64,000 bases of DNA from Gordius sp. MW1 (taxonomy: Eukaryota > Nematomorpha > Gordioida > Gordea > Gordiidae): assembly GCA_964036665.1 (NCBI GenBank), contig OZ038533.1, positions 9,570,413-9,634,412 of the forward strand. Direction: 5' to 3'. The translations under genes were made by a program, and so were the position numbers. Below the pieces are notes generated by a model. That model saw only the letters and a program-made list of their open reading frames with translations, did not search any database and was not told the DNA's origin. Below, one piece after another: positions 37,317-52,006 of this stretch (its first letter is position 1; each line of letters starts with the position of its first letter).

Positions 37317-39029
37317 TCATGATCGCATAGAGCCATTTTAAAAAATTAAGCACTCACGTTGCGATACAACAAACTAATTCTAACAAACGTTGTCTTTTGT
37401 CAAAATGATAGTTCTCGCAGCTTAAAACCTCTTTTCGGAAGTCAATCGAGGATAATAGGATTCTCAAATTGGCTTACTTTTATATATTTTTTCATGCTCT
37501 TTCACATAGAATCGAAAAAAATAAATATTTTTAATTCAAAATTTTTCACATATTTTTCTTTCAACCGTGTGCATCCGATGAAAGTTTTCGTTTTCAGACG
37601 TGGTTTCGATGATAAAAAGTAAAAATTTATCAGAATCAGAAAACTATTACTTTGAAATCATGATCGCATAGTGCATTTTTGAAAAATTAAGCACTCACGT
37701 TGCGATACAACAAACTAATCGCAACAATAAAACGTTGTCTTTTGTCAAAATGATAGTTCTCGCAGCTTAAAACCTCTTTTCGGAAGTCAATCGAGGATAA
37801 TAGAATTCTCAAATTGACTTACTTTTATATATTTTTTTACGCTCTTTCACATAGAATCGAAAAAAATAAATATTTTTACCTCAAAATTTTTCACATATTT
37901 TTCTTTCAACCGTATGCATCCGATGAAAGTTTTCGTTTTCAGACGTGGTTTCGATGATAAAAAGTAAAAATTTATCAGAATACGAAAACTATTACTTTGA
38001 AATCATGATCGCATAGTGCATTTTTGAAAAATTAAGCACTCACGTTGCGATACAACAAACTAATCGCAACAAACGTTGTCTTTTGTCAAAATGATAGTTC
38101 TCGCAGCTTAAAACCTCTTTTCGAAAGTCGATCGAGGATAATAGGATTCTCAAATTGGCTTACTTTTATATATTTTTTCATGCTCTTTCACATAGAATGG
38201 AAAAAAATAAATATTTTTACCTCAAAATTTTTCACATATTTTTCTTTGAACCGTATTCATCCGATGGAAGTTGACGTTTTCAGACGTGGTTTCTATGATC
38301 CCAAGTAAAAATTTATCAGAATCTGAAAACTATTACTTTGAAATCATGATCGCATAGAGCCATTTTCAAAAATTAAGCACTCACGTTGCGATACAACAAA
38401 CTAATCGCAACAAACGTTGTCTTTTGTCAAAATGATAGTTCTCGCAGCTTAAAACCTCTTTTCGGAAGTCAATCGAGGATAATAGGATTCTCAAATTGGC
38501 TTACTTTTATATATTTTTTCATGCTCTTTCACATAGAATCGAAAAAAATAAATATTTTTAATTCAAAATTTTTCACATATTTTTCTTTCAACCGTGTGCA
38601 TCTGATGAAAGTTGTCGTTTTCAGACGTGGTTTCGATGATAAAAAGTAAAAATTTATCAGAATCAGAAAACTATTACTTTGAAATCATGATCGCATCGTG
38701 CATTTTTGAAAAATTAAGCACTCACGTTGCGATACAACAAACTAATCGCAACAATAAAACGTTGTCTTTTGTCAAAATGATAGTTCTCGCAGCTTAAAAC
38801 CTCTTTTCGGAAGTCAATCGAGGATAATAGAATTCTCAAATTGACTTACTTTTATATATTTTTTTACGCTCTTTCACATAGAATCGAGAAAAATAAATAT
38901 TTTTACCTCAAAATTTTTCACATATTTTTCTTTCAACCGTATGCATCCGATGAAAGTTTTCGTTTTCAGACGTGGTTTCGATGATAAAAAGTAAAAATTT
39001 ATCAGAATCAGAAAACTATTACTTTGAAA
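37317..39029 (+). repeat. 5-monomer block, copy 2 of a 2736-bp offset repeat
   Basis: Same length and order as 34581-36293 and almost identical to it. The full repeat unit is eight monomers (2736 bp). The match ends sharply at 39029/36293, where this copy passes into the homogeneous run that follows. Confidence 0.9.
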
Positions 39030-41786
39030 TCATGATCGCATAGTGCATTTTTGAAAAATTAAGCACTCACGTTGCGATACAACAAACTAATCGCAACAAT
39101 AAAACGTTGTCTTTTGTCAAAATGATAGTTCTCGCAGCTTAAAACCTCTTTTCGGAAGTCAATCGAGGATAATAGAATTCTCAAATTGTCTTACTTTTAT
39201 ATATTTTTTTACGCTCTTTCACATAGAATCGAAAAAAATAAATATTTTTACCTCAAAATTTTTCACATATTTTTCTTTCAACCGTATGCATCCGATGAAA
39301 GTTTTCGTTTTCAGACGTGGTTTCGATGATAAAAAGTAAAAATTAATCAGAATCAGAAAACTATTACTTTGAAATCATGATCGCATCGTGCATTTTTGAA
39401 AAATTAAGCACTCACGTTGCGATACAACAAACTAATCGCAACAATAAAACGTTGTCTTTTGTCAAAATGATAGTTCTCGCAGCTTAAACCCTCTTTTCGG
39501 AAGTCAATCGAGGATAATAGAATTCTCAAATTGACTTACTTTTATATATTTTTTTACGCTCTTTCACATAGAATCGAAAAAAATAAATATTTTTACCTCA
39601 AAATTTTTCACATATTTTTCTTTCAACCGTATGCATCCGATGAAAGTTTTCGTTTTCAGACGTGGTTTCGATGATAAAAAGTAAAAATTTATCAGAATCA
39701 GAAAACTATTACTTTGAAATCATGATCGCATAGTGCATTTTTGAAAAATTAAGCACTCACGTTGCGATACAACAAACTAATCGCAACAATAAAACGTTGT
39801 CTTTTGTCAAAATGATAGTTCTCGCAGCTTAAAACCTCTTTTCGGAAGTCAATCGAGGATAATAGAATTCTCAAATTGACTTACTTTTATATATTTTTTT
39901 ACGCTCTTTCACATAGAATCGAGAAAAATAAATATTTTTACCTCAAAATTTTTCATATATTTTTCTTTCAACCGTATGCATCCGATGAAAGTTTTCGTTT
40001 TCAGACGTGGTTTCGATGATAAAAAGTAAAAATTTATCAGAATCAGAAAACTATTACTTTGAAATCATGATCGCATAGTGCATTTTTGAAAAATTAAGCA
40101 CTCACGTTGCGATACAACAAACTAATCGCAACAATAAAACGTTGTCTTATGTCAAAATGATAGTTCTCGCAGCTTAAAACCTCTTTTCGGAAGTCAATCG
40201 AGGATAATAGAATTCTCAAATTGACTTACTTTTATATATTTTTTTACGCTCTTTCACATAGAATCGAAAAAAATAAATATTTTTACCTCAAAATTTTTCA
40301 CATATTTTTCTTTCAACCGTATGCATCCGATGAAAGTTTTCGTTTTCAGACGTGGTTTCGATGATAAAAAGTAAAAATTTATCAGAATCAGAAAACAATT
40401 ACTTTGAAATCATGATCGCATAGTGCTTTTGAAAAATTAAGCACTCACGTTGCGATACAACAAACTAATCGCAACAATAAAACGTTGTCTTTTGTCAAAA
40501 TGATAGTTCTCGCAGCTTAAAACCTCTTTTCGGAAGTCAATCGAGGATAATAGAATTCTCAAATTGACTTACTTTTATATATTTTTTTACGCTCTTTCAC
40601 ATAGAATCGAAAAAAATAAATATTTTTACCTCAAAATTTTTCACATATTTTTCTTTCAACCGTATGCATCCGATGAAAGTTTTCGTTTTCAGACGTGGTT
40701 TCGATGATAAAAAGTAAAAATTTATCAGAATCAGAAAACTATTACTTTGAAATCATGATCGCATAGTGCATTTTTGAAAAATTAAGCACTCACGTTGCGA
40801 TACAACAAACTAATCGCAACAATAAAACGTTGTCTTTTGTCAAAATGATAGTTCTCGCAGCTTAAAACCTCTTTTCGGAAGTCAATCGAGGATAATAGAA
40901 TTCTCAAATTGACTTACTTTTATATATTTTTTTACGCTCTTTCACATAGAATCGAGAAAAATAAATATTTTTACCTCAAAATTTTTCATATATTTTTCTT
41001 TCAACCGTATGCATCCGATGAAAGTTTTCGTTTTCAGACGTGGTTTCGATGATAAAAAGTAAAAATTTATCAGAATCAGAAAACTATTACTTTGAAATCA
41101 TGATCGCATCGTGCATTTTTGAAAAATTAAGCACTCACGTTGCGATACAACAAACTAATCGCAACAATAAAACGTTGTCTTTTGTCAAAATGATAGTTCT
41201 CGCAGCTTAAAACCTCTTTTCGGAAGTCAATCGAGGATAATAGAATTCTCAAATTGACTTACTTTTATATATTTTTTTACGCTCTTTCACATAGAATCGA
41301 AAATAATAAATATTTTTACCTCAAAATTTTTCACATATTTTTCTTTCAACCGTATGCATCCGATGAAAGTCTTCGTTTTCAGACGTGGTTTCGATGATAA
41401 AAGTAAAAATTTATCAGAATCAGAAAACTATTACTTTGAAATCATGATCGCATAGTGCATTTTTGAAAAATTAAGCACTCACGTTGCGATACAACAAACT
41501 AATCGCAACAATAAAACGTTGTCTTTTGTCAAAATGATAGTTCTCGCAGCTTAAAACCTCTTTTCGGAAGTCAATCGAGGATAATAGAATTCTCAAATTG
41601 ACTTACTTTTATATATTTTTTTACGCTCTTTCACATAGAATCGAAAAAAATAAATATTTTTACCTCAAAATTTTTCACATATTTTTCTTTCAACCGTATG
41701 CATCCGATGAAAGTTTTCGTTTTCAGACGTGGTTTCGATGATAAAAAGTAAAAATTTATCAGAATACGAAAACTATTACTTTGAAA
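39030..41786 (+). repeat. Locally homogenised run of GAATTC-bearing monomers
   Basis: Eight consecutive monomers of one subtype (AGAATTCTCAAATTGAC, TTTACGCTC, GTTTTCGTTTTC, GATGATAAAAAG). They differ by only a few bases, mostly in CGAGAAAAAT and CATATATTTTT at 39921 and 40953, which are 1032 bp (three monomers) apart. This suggests a very recent local expansion, with GAATTC (an EcoRI site) repeating every 344 bp. Confidence 0.88.
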
Positions 41787-44700
41787 TCATGATCGCATAG
41801 TGCATTTTTGAAAAATTAAGCACTCACGTTGCGATACAACAAATTAATCGCAACAAACGTTGTCTTTTGTCAAAATGATAGTTCTCGCAGCTTAAAACCT
41901 CTTTTCGGAAGTGAATCGAGGATAATAGGATTCTCAAATTGGCTTACTTTTATATATTTTTTCATGCTCTTTCACATAGAATGGAAAAAAATAAATATTT
42001 TTACCTCAAAATTTTTCACATATTTTTCTTTGAACCGTATTCATCCGATGGAAGTTGTCGTTTTCAGACGTGGTTTCTATGATCCCAAGTAAAAATTTAT
42101 CAGAATCTGAAAACTATTACTTTGAAATCATGATCGCATAGAGCCATTTTAAAAAATTAAGCACTCACGTTGCGATACAACAAACTAATCGCAACAAACG
42201 TTGTCTTTTGTCAAAATGATAGTTCTCGCAGCTTAAAACCTCTTTTCGGAAGTCAATCGAGGATAATAGGATTCTCAAATTGGCTTACTTTTATATATTT
42301 TTTCATGCTCTTTCACATAGAATGGAAAAAAATAAATATTTTTACCTCAAAATTTTCACATATTTTTCTTTGAACCGTATTCATCCGATGGAAGTTGACG
42401 TTTTCAGACGTGGTTTCTATGATCCCAAGTAAAAATTTATCAGAATCTGAAAACTATTACTTTGAAATCATGATCGCATAGAGCCATTTTCAAAAATTAA
42501 GCACTCACGTTGCGATACAACAAACTAATCGCAACAATAAAACGTTGTCTTTTGTCAAAATGATAGTGACGCAGCTTAAAATCTCTTTTCGGAAGTCAAT
42601 CGAGGATAATAGGATTCTCAAATTGACTTACTTTTATATATTTTTTTACGCTCTTTCACATAGAATCGAAAAAAATAAATATTTTTACCTCAAAATTTTT
42701 CACATATTTTTCTTTCAACCGTATGCATCCGATGAAAGTTGTCGTTTTCAGACGTGGTTTCGATGATAAAAAGTAAAAATTTATCAGAATCAGAAAACTA
42801 TTACTTTGAAATCGTGATCGCATAGTGCATTTTCAAAAATTAAACAATCACGTTGCGATACAACAAACTAATCGCAACAATAAAACGTTGTCTTTTGTCA
42901 AAATGATAGTTCTCGCAGCTTAAAACCTCTTTTCGGAAGTCAATCGAGGATAATAGGATTCTCAAATTGGCATACTTTTATATATTTTTTCATGCTCTTT
43001 CACATAGAATTGAAAAAAATAAATATTTTTACCTCATAATTTTTCACATATTTTTCTTTCAACCGTATTCATCCGATGAAAGTTGTCGTTTTCAGACGTG
43101 GTTTCGATGATAAAAAGTAAAAATTTATCAGAATCAGAAAACTATTACTTTGAAATCATGATCGCATAGTGCATTTTCAAAAATTAAGCACTCACGTTGC
43201 GATACAACAAACTAATCGCAACAATAAAACGTTGTCTTTTGTCAAAATGATAGTTCTCGCAGCTTAAAACCTCTTTTCGGAAGTCAATCGAGGATAATAG
43301 GATTCTCAAATTGGCTTACTTTTATATATTTTTTCACGCTCTTTCACATAGAATCGAAAAAAATAAATATTTTTACCTCAAAATTTTTCACATATTTTTC
43401 TTTCAACCGTGTGCATCTGATGAAAGTTGTCGTTTTCAGACGTGGTTTCGATAAAAAGTTTATCAGAATCAGAAAACTATTACTTTGAAATCGTGATCGC
43501 ATAGTGCATTTTCAAAAATTAAGCACTCACGTTGCGATACAACAAACTAATCGCAACAATAAAACGTTGTCTTTTGTCAAAATGATAGTTCTCGCAGCTT
43601 AAAACCTCTTTTCGGAAGTCAATCGAGGATAATAGAATTCTCAAATTGACTTACTTTTATATATTTTTTTACGCTCTTTCACATAGAATCGATTAATATT
43701 TTTACCTCAAAATTTTTCACATATTTTTCTTTCAACCGTATGCATCCGATGAAAGTTGTCGTTTTCAGACGTGGTTTCGAAGATAAAAAGTAAAAATTTA
43801 TCAGAATCAGAAAACTATTACTTTGAAATCATGATCGCATAGTGCATTTTTGAAAAATTAAGCACTCACGTTGCGATACAACAAACTAATCGCAACAATA
43901 AAACGTTGTCTTTTGTCAAAATGATAGTTCTCGCAGCTTAAAACCTCTTTTCGGAGGTCAATCGAGGATAATAGGATTCTCAAATTGGCTTACTTTTATA
44001 TATTTTTTCACGCTCTTTCACATAGAATCGAAAAAAATAAATATTTTTACCTCAAAATTTTTCACATATTTTTCTTTCAACCGTGTGCATCTGATGAAAG
44101 TTGTCGTTTTCAGACGTGGTTTCGATAAAAAGTTTATCAGAATCAGAAAACTATTACTTTGAAATCGTGATCGCATAGTGCATTTTCAAAAATTAAGCAC
44201 TCACGTTGCGATACAACAAACTAATCGCAACAATAAAACGTTGTCTTTTGTCAAAATGATAGTTCTCGCAGCTTAAAACCTCTTTTCGGAAGTCAATCGA
44301 GGATAATAGGATTCTCAAATTGGCTTACTTTTATATATTTTTTCATGCTCTTTCACATAGAATCGAAAAAAATAAATATTTTTACCTCAAAATTTTTCAC
44401 ATATTTTTCTTTCAACTGTGTGCATCTGATGAAAGTTGTCGTTTTCAGACGTGGTTTCGATAAAAAGTAAAAATTTATCAGAATCAGAAAACTATTACTT
44501 TGAAATCGTGATCGCATAGTGCATTTTCAAAAATTAAGCACTCACGTTGCGATACAACAAACTAATCGCAACAATAAAACGTTGTCTTTTGTCAAAATGA
44601 TAGTTCTCGCAGCTTAAAATCTCTTTTCGGAAGTCAATCGAGGATAATAGGATTCTCAAATTGACTTACTTTTATATATTTTTTTACGCTCTTTCACATA

Positions 44701-44849
44701 GAATCGAAAAAAATAAATATTTTTACCTCAAAATTTTTCACATATTTTTCTTTCAACCGTATGCATCCGATGAAAGTTTTCGTTTTCAGACGTGGTTTCG
44801 ATGATAAAAAGTAAAAATTTATCAGAATACGAAAACTATTACTTTGAAA
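41787..44849 (+). repeat. 9-monomer higher-order repeat (3063 bp)
   Basis: Monomers at 41787, 42128, 42468, 42812, 43156, 43491, 43829, 44165 and 44506. Private markers: a TAGTGACGCAGC change, TTAAACAATCACG with GGCATAC and CCTCATAATT, a CGATTAATA deletion monomer with CGAAGATAAAAAG, GGAGGTCAATC, and CAACTGTGTGC. The set is repeated from 44850 at a 3063-bp offset. Confidence 0.92.
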
Positions 44850-47800
44850 TCATGATCGCATAGTGCATTTTTGAAAAATTAAGCACTCACGTTGCGATAC
44901 AACAAATTAATCGCAACAAACGTTGTCTTTTGTCAAAATGATAGTTCTCGCAGCTTAAAACCTCTTTTCGGAAGTGAATCGAGGATAATAGGATTCTCAA
45001 ATTGGCTTACTTTTATATATTTTTTCATGCTCTTTCACATAGAATGGAAAAAAATAAATATTTTTACCTCAAAATTTTTCACATATTTTTCTTTGAACCG
45101 TATTCATCCGATGGAAGTTGTCGTTTTCAGACGTGGTTTCTATGATCCCAAGTAAAAATTTATCAGAATCTGAAAACTATTACTTTGAAATCATGATCGC
45201 ATAGAGCCATTTTAAAAAATTAAGCACTCACGTTGCGATACAACAAACTAATCGCAACAAACGTTGTCTTTTGTCAAAATGATAGTTCTCGCAGCTTAAA
45301 ACCTCTTTTCGGAAGTCAATCGAGGATAATAGGATTCTCAAATTGGCTTACTTTTATATATTTTTTCATGCTCTTTCACATAGAATGGAAAAAAATAAAT
45401 ATTTTTACCTCAAAATTTTCACATATTTTTCTTTGAACCGTATTCATCCGATGGAAGTTGACGTTTTCAGACGTGGTTTCTATGATCCCAAGTAAAAATT
45501 TATCAGAATCTGAAAACTATTACTTTGAAATCATGATCGCATAGAGCCATTTTCAAAAATTAAGCACTCACGTTGCGATACAACAAACTAATCGCAACAA
45601 TAAAACGTTGTCTTTTGTCAAAATGATAGTGACGCAGCTTAAAATCTCTTTTCGGAAGTCAATCGAGGATAATAGGATTCTCAAATTGACTTACTTTTAT
45701 ATATTTTTTTACGCTCTTTCACATAGAATCGAAAAAAATAAATATTTTTACCTCAAAATTTTTCACATATTTTTCTTTCAACCGTATGCATCCGATGAAA
45801 GTTGTCGTTTTCAGACGTGGTTTCGATGATAAAAAGTAAAAATTTATCAGAATCAGAAAACTATTACTTTGAAATCGTGATCGCATAGTGCATTTTCAAA
45901 AATTAAACAATCACGTTGCGATACAACAAACTAATCGCAACAATAAAACGTTGTCTTTTGTCAAAATGATAGTTCTCGCAGCTTAAAACCTCTTTTCGGA
46001 AGTCAATCGAGGATAATAGGATTCTCAAATTGGCATACTTTTATATATTTTTTCATGCTCTTTCACATAGAATTGAAAAAAATAAATATTTTTACCTCAT
46101 AATTTTTCACATATTTTTCTTTCAACCGTATTCATCCGATGAAAGTTGTCGTTTTCAGACGTGGTTTCGATGATAAAAAGTAAAAATTTATCAGAATCAG
46201 AAAACTATTACTTTGAAATCATGATCGCATAGTGCATTTTCAAAAATTAAGCACTCACGTTGCGATACAACAAACTAATCGCAACAATAAAACGTTGTCT
46301 TTTGTCAAAATGATAGTTCTCGCAGCTTAAAACCTCTTTTCGGAAGTCAATCGAGGATAATAGAATTCTCAAATTGACTTACTTTTATATATTTTTTTAC
46401 GCTCTTTCACATAGAATCAAAAAAAATAAATATTTTTACCTCATAATTTTTCACATATTTTTCTTTCAACCGTATGCATCCGATGAAAGTTTTAGTTTTC
46501 AGACGTGGTTTCGATGATAAAAAGTAAAAATTTATCAGAATCAGAAAACTATTACTTTGAAATCATGATCGCATAGTGCATTTTTGAAAAATTAAGCACT
46601 CACGTTGCGATACAACAAACTAATCGCAACAATAAAACGTTGTCTTTTGTCAAAATGATAGTTCTCGCAGCTTAAAACCTCTTTTCGGAAGTCAATCGAG
46701 GATAATAGGATTCTCAAATTGGCTTACTTTTATATATTTTTTCACGCTCTTTCACATAGAATCGAAAAAAATAAATATTTTTACCTCAAAATTTTTCACA
46801 TATTTTTCTTTCAACCGTGTGCATCTGATGAAAGTTGTCGTTTTCAGACGTGGTTTCGATAAAAAGTTTATCAGAATCAGAAAACTATTACTTTGAAATC
46901 GTGATCGCATAGTGCATTTTCAAAAATTAAGCACTCACGTTGCGATACAACAAACTAATCGCAACAATAAAACGTTGTCTTTTGTCAAAATGATAGTTCT
47001 CGCAGCTTAAAACCTCTTTTCGGAAGTCAATCGAGGATAATAGAATTCTCAAATTGACTTACTTTTATATATTTTTTTACGCTCTTTCACATAGAATCGA
47101 TTAATATTTTTACCTCAAAATTTTTCACATATTTTTCTTTCAACCGTATGCATCCGATGAAAGTTGTCGTTTTCAGACGTGGTTTCGAAGATAAAAAGTA
47201 AAAATTTATCAGAATCAGAAAACTATTACTTTGAAATCATGATCGCATAGTGCATTTTTGAAAAATTAAGCACTCACGTTGCGATACAACAAACTAATCG
47301 CAACAATAAAACGTTGTCTTTTGTCAAAATGATAGTTCTCGCAGCTTAAAACCTCTTTTCGGAGGTCAATCGAGGATAATAGGATTCTCAAATTGGCTTA
47401 CTTTTATATATTTTTTCACGCTCTTTCACATAGAATCGAAAAAAATAAATATTTTTACCTCAAAATTTTTCACATATTTTTCTTTCAACCGTGTGCATCT
47501 GATGAAAGTTGTCGTTTTCAGACGTGGTTTCGATAAAAAGTTTATCAGAATCAGAAAACTATTACTTTGAAATCGTGATCGCATAGTGCATTTTCAAAAA
47601 TTAAGCACTCACGTTGCGATACAACAAACTAATCGCAACAATAAAACGTTGTCTTTTGTCAAAATGATAGTTCTCGCAGCTTAAAACCTCTTTTCGGAAG
47701 TCAATCGAGGATAATAGGATTCTCAAATTGGCTTACTTTTATATATTTTTTCATGCTCTTTCACATAGAATCGAAAAAAATAAATATTTTTACCTCAAAA

Positions 47801-48257
47801 TTTTTCACATATTTTTCTTTCAACTGTGTGCATCTGATGAAAGTTGTCGTTTTCAGACGTGGTTTCGATAAAAAGTAAAAATTTATCAGAATCAGAAAAC
47901 TATTACTTTGAAATCGTGATCGCATAGTGCATTTTCAAAAATTAAGCACTCACGTTGCGATACAACAAACTAATCGCAACAATAAAACGTTGTCTTTTGT
48001 CAAAATGATAGTTCTCGCAGCTTAAAATCTCTTTTCGGAAGTCAATCGAGGATAATAGGATTCTCAAATTGACTTACTTTTATATATTTTTTTACGCTCT
48101 TTCACATAGAATCGAAAAAAATAAATATTTTTACCTCAAAATTTTTCACATATTTTTCTTTCAACCGTATGCATCCGATGAAAGTTGTCGTTTTCAGACG
48201 TGGTTTCGATGATAAAAAGTAAAAATTTATCAGAATCAGAAAACTATTACTTTGAAA
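44850..48257 (+). repeat. 10-monomer version of the same higher-order repeat (3408 bp)
   Basis: Its first four monomers match 41787-43155 at offset 3063. Then one extra monomer (46219-46562, with GTTTTAGTTTTC and CAAAAAAAATAAA) is present, after which the match resumes at offset 3407. The two copies therefore differ by insertion or loss of precisely one monomer. Confidence 0.92.
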
Positions 48258-49960
48258 TCGTGATCGCATAGTGCATTTTCAAAAATTAAGCAATCACGTT
48301 GCGATACAACAAACTAATCGCAACAATAAAACGTTGTCTTTTGTCAAAATGATAGTTCTCGCAGCTTAAAACCTCTTTTCGGAAGTCAATCGAGGATAAT
48401 AGGATTCTCAAATTGGCATACTTTTATATATTTTTTCATGCTCTTTCACATAGAATCGAAAAAAATAAATATTTTTACCTCATAATTTTTCACATATTTT
48501 TCTTTCAACCGTATTCATCCGATGAAAGTTGTCGTTTTCAGACGTGGTTTCGATGATAAAAAGTAAAAATTTATCAGAATCAGAAAACTATTACTTTGAA
48601 ATCATGATCGCATAGTGCATTTTCAAAAATTAAGCACTCACGTTGCGATACAACAAACTAATCGCAACAATAAAACGTTGTCTTTTGTCAAAATGATAGT
48701 TCTCGCAGCTTAAAACCTCTTTTCGGAAGTCAATCGAGGATAATAGAATTCTCAAATTGACTTACTTTTATATATTTTTTTACGCTCTTTCACATAGAAT
48801 CGATTAATATTTTTACCTCAAAATTTTTCACATATTTTTCTTTCAACCGTATGCATCCGATGAAAGTTGTCGTTTTCAGACGTGGTTTCGAAGATAAAAA
48901 GTAAAAATTTATCAGAATCAGAAAACTATTACTTTGAAATCATGATCGCATAGTGCATTTTTGAAAAATTAAGCACTCACGTTGCGATACAACAAACTAA
49001 TCGCAACAATAAAACGTTGTCTTTTGTCAAAATGATAGTTCTCGCAGCTTAAAACCTCTTTTCGGAGGTCAATCGAGGATAATAGGATTCTCAAATTGGC
49101 TTACTTTTATATATTTTTTCACGCTCTTTCACATAGAATCGAAAAAAATAAATATTTTTACCTCAAAATTTTTCACATATTTTTCTTTCAACCGTGTGCA
49201 TCTGATGAAAGTTGTCGTTTTCAGACGTGGTTTCGATAAAAAGTTTATCAGAATCAGAAAACTATTACTTTGAAATCGTGATCGCATAGTGCATTTTCAA
49301 AAATTAAGCACTCACGTTGCGATACAACAAACTAATCGCAACAATAAAACGTTGTCTTTTGTCAAAATGATAGTTCTCGCAGCTTAAAACCTCTTTTCGG
49401 AAGTCAATCGAGGATAATAGGATTCTCAAATTGGCTTACTTTTATATATTTTTTCATGCTCTTTCACATAGAATCGAAAAAAATAAATATTTTTACCTCA
49501 AAATTTTTCACATATTTTTCTTTCAACCGTGTGCATCTGATGAAAGTTGTCGTTTTCAGACGTGGTTTCGATAAAAAGTAAAAATTTATCAGAATCAGAA
49601 AACTATTACTTTGAAATCGTGATCGCATAGTGCATTTTCAAAAATTAAGCACTCACGTTGCGATACAACAAACTAATCGCAACAATAAAACGTTGTCTTT
49701 TGTCAAAATGATAGTTCTCGCAGCTTAAAATCTCTTTTCGGAAGTCAATCAAGGATAATAGGATTCTCAAATTGACTTACTTTTATATATTTTTTTACGC
49801 TCTTTCACATAGAATCGAAAAAAATAAATATTTTTACCTCAAAATTTTTCACATATTTTTCTTTCAACCGTATGCATCCGATGAAAGTTGTCGTTTTCAG
49901 ACGTGGTTTCGATGATAAAAAGTAAGAATTTATAAGAATCAGAAAACTATTACTTTGAAA
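48258..49960 (+). repeat. 5-monomer variant of the HOR (1703 bp)
   Basis: Order of types: CAATCACG/GGCATAC; CGATTAATA/CGAAGAT; GGAGGTC with the short AAAAAGTTTATC tail; GTGTGCATCTG with AAAAAGTAAAA; AAAATCTC. Compared with the following 6-mers it lacks the GTTTTAG monomer and one ACGCTC monomer, and has the GGAGGTC unit instead. Confidence 0.88.
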
Positions 49961-52006
49961 TCGTGATCGCATAGTGCATTTTCAAAAATTAAGCAAACGT
50001 TGCGATACAACAAACTAATCGCAACAATAAAACGTTGTCTTTTGTCAAAATGATAGTTCTCGCAGCTTAAAACCTCTTTTCGGAAGTCAATCGAGGATAA
50101 TAGGATTCTCAAATTGGCATACTTTTATATATTTTTTCATGCTCTTTCACATAGAATCGAAAAAAATAAATATTTTTACCTCATAATTTTTCACATATTT
50201 TTCTTTCAACCGTATTCATCCGATGAAAGTTGTCGTTTTCAGACGTGGTTTCGATGATAAAAAGTAAAAATTTATCAGAATCAGAAAACTATTACTTTGA
50301 AATCATGATCGCATAGTGCATTTTCAAAAATTAAGCACTCACGTTGCGATACAACAAACTAATCGCAACAATAAAACGTTGTCTTTTGTCAAAATGATAG
50401 TTCTCGCAGCTTAAAACCTCTTTTCGGAAGTCAATCGAGGATAATAGAATTCTCACATTGACTTACTTTTATATATTTTTTTACGCTCTTTCACATAGAA
50501 TCAAAAAAAATAAATATTTTTACCTCATAATTTTTCACATATTTTTCTTTCAACCGTATGCATCCGATGAAAGTTTTAGTTTTCAGACGTGGTTTCGATG
50601 ATAAAAAGTAAAAATTTATCAGAATCAGAAAACTATTACTTTGAAATCATGATCGCATAGTGCATTTTTGAAAAATTAAGCACTCACGTTGCGATACAAC
50701 AAACTAATCGCAACAATAAAACGTTGTCTTTTGTCAAAATGATAGTTCTCGCAGCTTAAAACCTCTTTTCGGAAGTCAATCGAGGATAATAGGATTCTCA
50801 AATTGGCTTACTTTTATATATTTTTTCACGCTCTTTCACATAGAATCGAAAAAAATAAATATTTTTACCTCAAAATTTTTCACATATTTTTCTTTCAACC
50901 GTGTGCATCTGATGAAAGTTGTCGTTTTCAGACGTGGTTTCGATAAAAAGTTTATCAGAATCAGAAAACTATTACTTTGAAATCGTGATCGCATAGTGCA
51001 TTTTCAAAAATTAAGCACTCACGTTGCGATACAACAAACTAATCGCAACAATAAAACGTTGTCTTTTGTCAAAATGATAGTTCTCGCAGCTTAAAACCTC
51101 TTTTCGGAAGTCAATCGAGGATAATAGAATTCTCAAATTGACTTACTTTTATATATTTTTTTACGCTCTTTCACATAGAATCGATTAATATTTTTACCTC
51201 AAAATTTTTCACATTTTTTTCTTTCAACCGTATGCATCCGATGAAAGTTGTCGTTTTCAGACGTGGTTTCGAAGATAAAAAGTAAAAATTTATCAGAATC
51301 AGAAAACTATTACTTTGAAATCATGATCGCATAGTGCATTTTTGAAAAATTAAGCACTCACGTTGCGATACAACAAACTAATCGCAACAATAAAACGTTG
51401 TCTTTTGTCAAAATGATAGTTCTCGCAGCTTAAAACCTCTTTTAGGAAGTCAATCGAGGATAATAGGATTCTCAAATTGGCTTACTTTTATATATTTTTT
51501 CATGCTCTTTCACATAGAATCGAAAAAAATAAATATTTTTACCTCAAAATTTTTCACATATTTTTCTTTCAACCGTGTGCATCTGATGAAAGTTGTCGTT
51601 TTCAGACATGGTTTCGATAAAAAGTAAAAATTTATCAGAATCAGAAAACTATTACTTTGAAATCGTGATCGCATAGTGCATTTTCAAAAATTAAGCACTC
51701 ACGTTGCGATACAAGAAACTAATCGCAACAATAAAACGTTGTCTTTTGTCAAAATGATAGTTCTCGCAGCTTAAAATCTCTTTTCGGAAGTCAATCAAGG
51801 ATAATAGGATTCTCAAATTGACTTACTTTTATATATTTTTTTACGCTCTTTCACATAGAATCGAAAAAAATAAATATTTTTACCTCAAAATTTTTCACAT
51901 ATTTTTCTTTCAACCGTATGCATCCGATGAAAGTTGTCGTTTTCAGACGTGGTTTCGATGATAAAAAGTAAAAATTTATCAGAATCAGAAAACTATTACT
52001 TTGAAA
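49961..52006 (+). repeat. 6-monomer HOR, copy 1 (2046 bp)
   Basis: Monomers at 49961, 50303, 50647, 50983, 51321 and 51663. Order: GGCATAC/CTCATAATT; GTTTTAG; CACGCTC with AAAAAGTTTATC; CGATTAATA/CGAAGAT; GTGTGCATCTG; AAAATCTC. Private changes in this copy include AAGCAAACG (about 49993), TTTAGGAAG and CAGACATGG. Confidence 0.9.
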
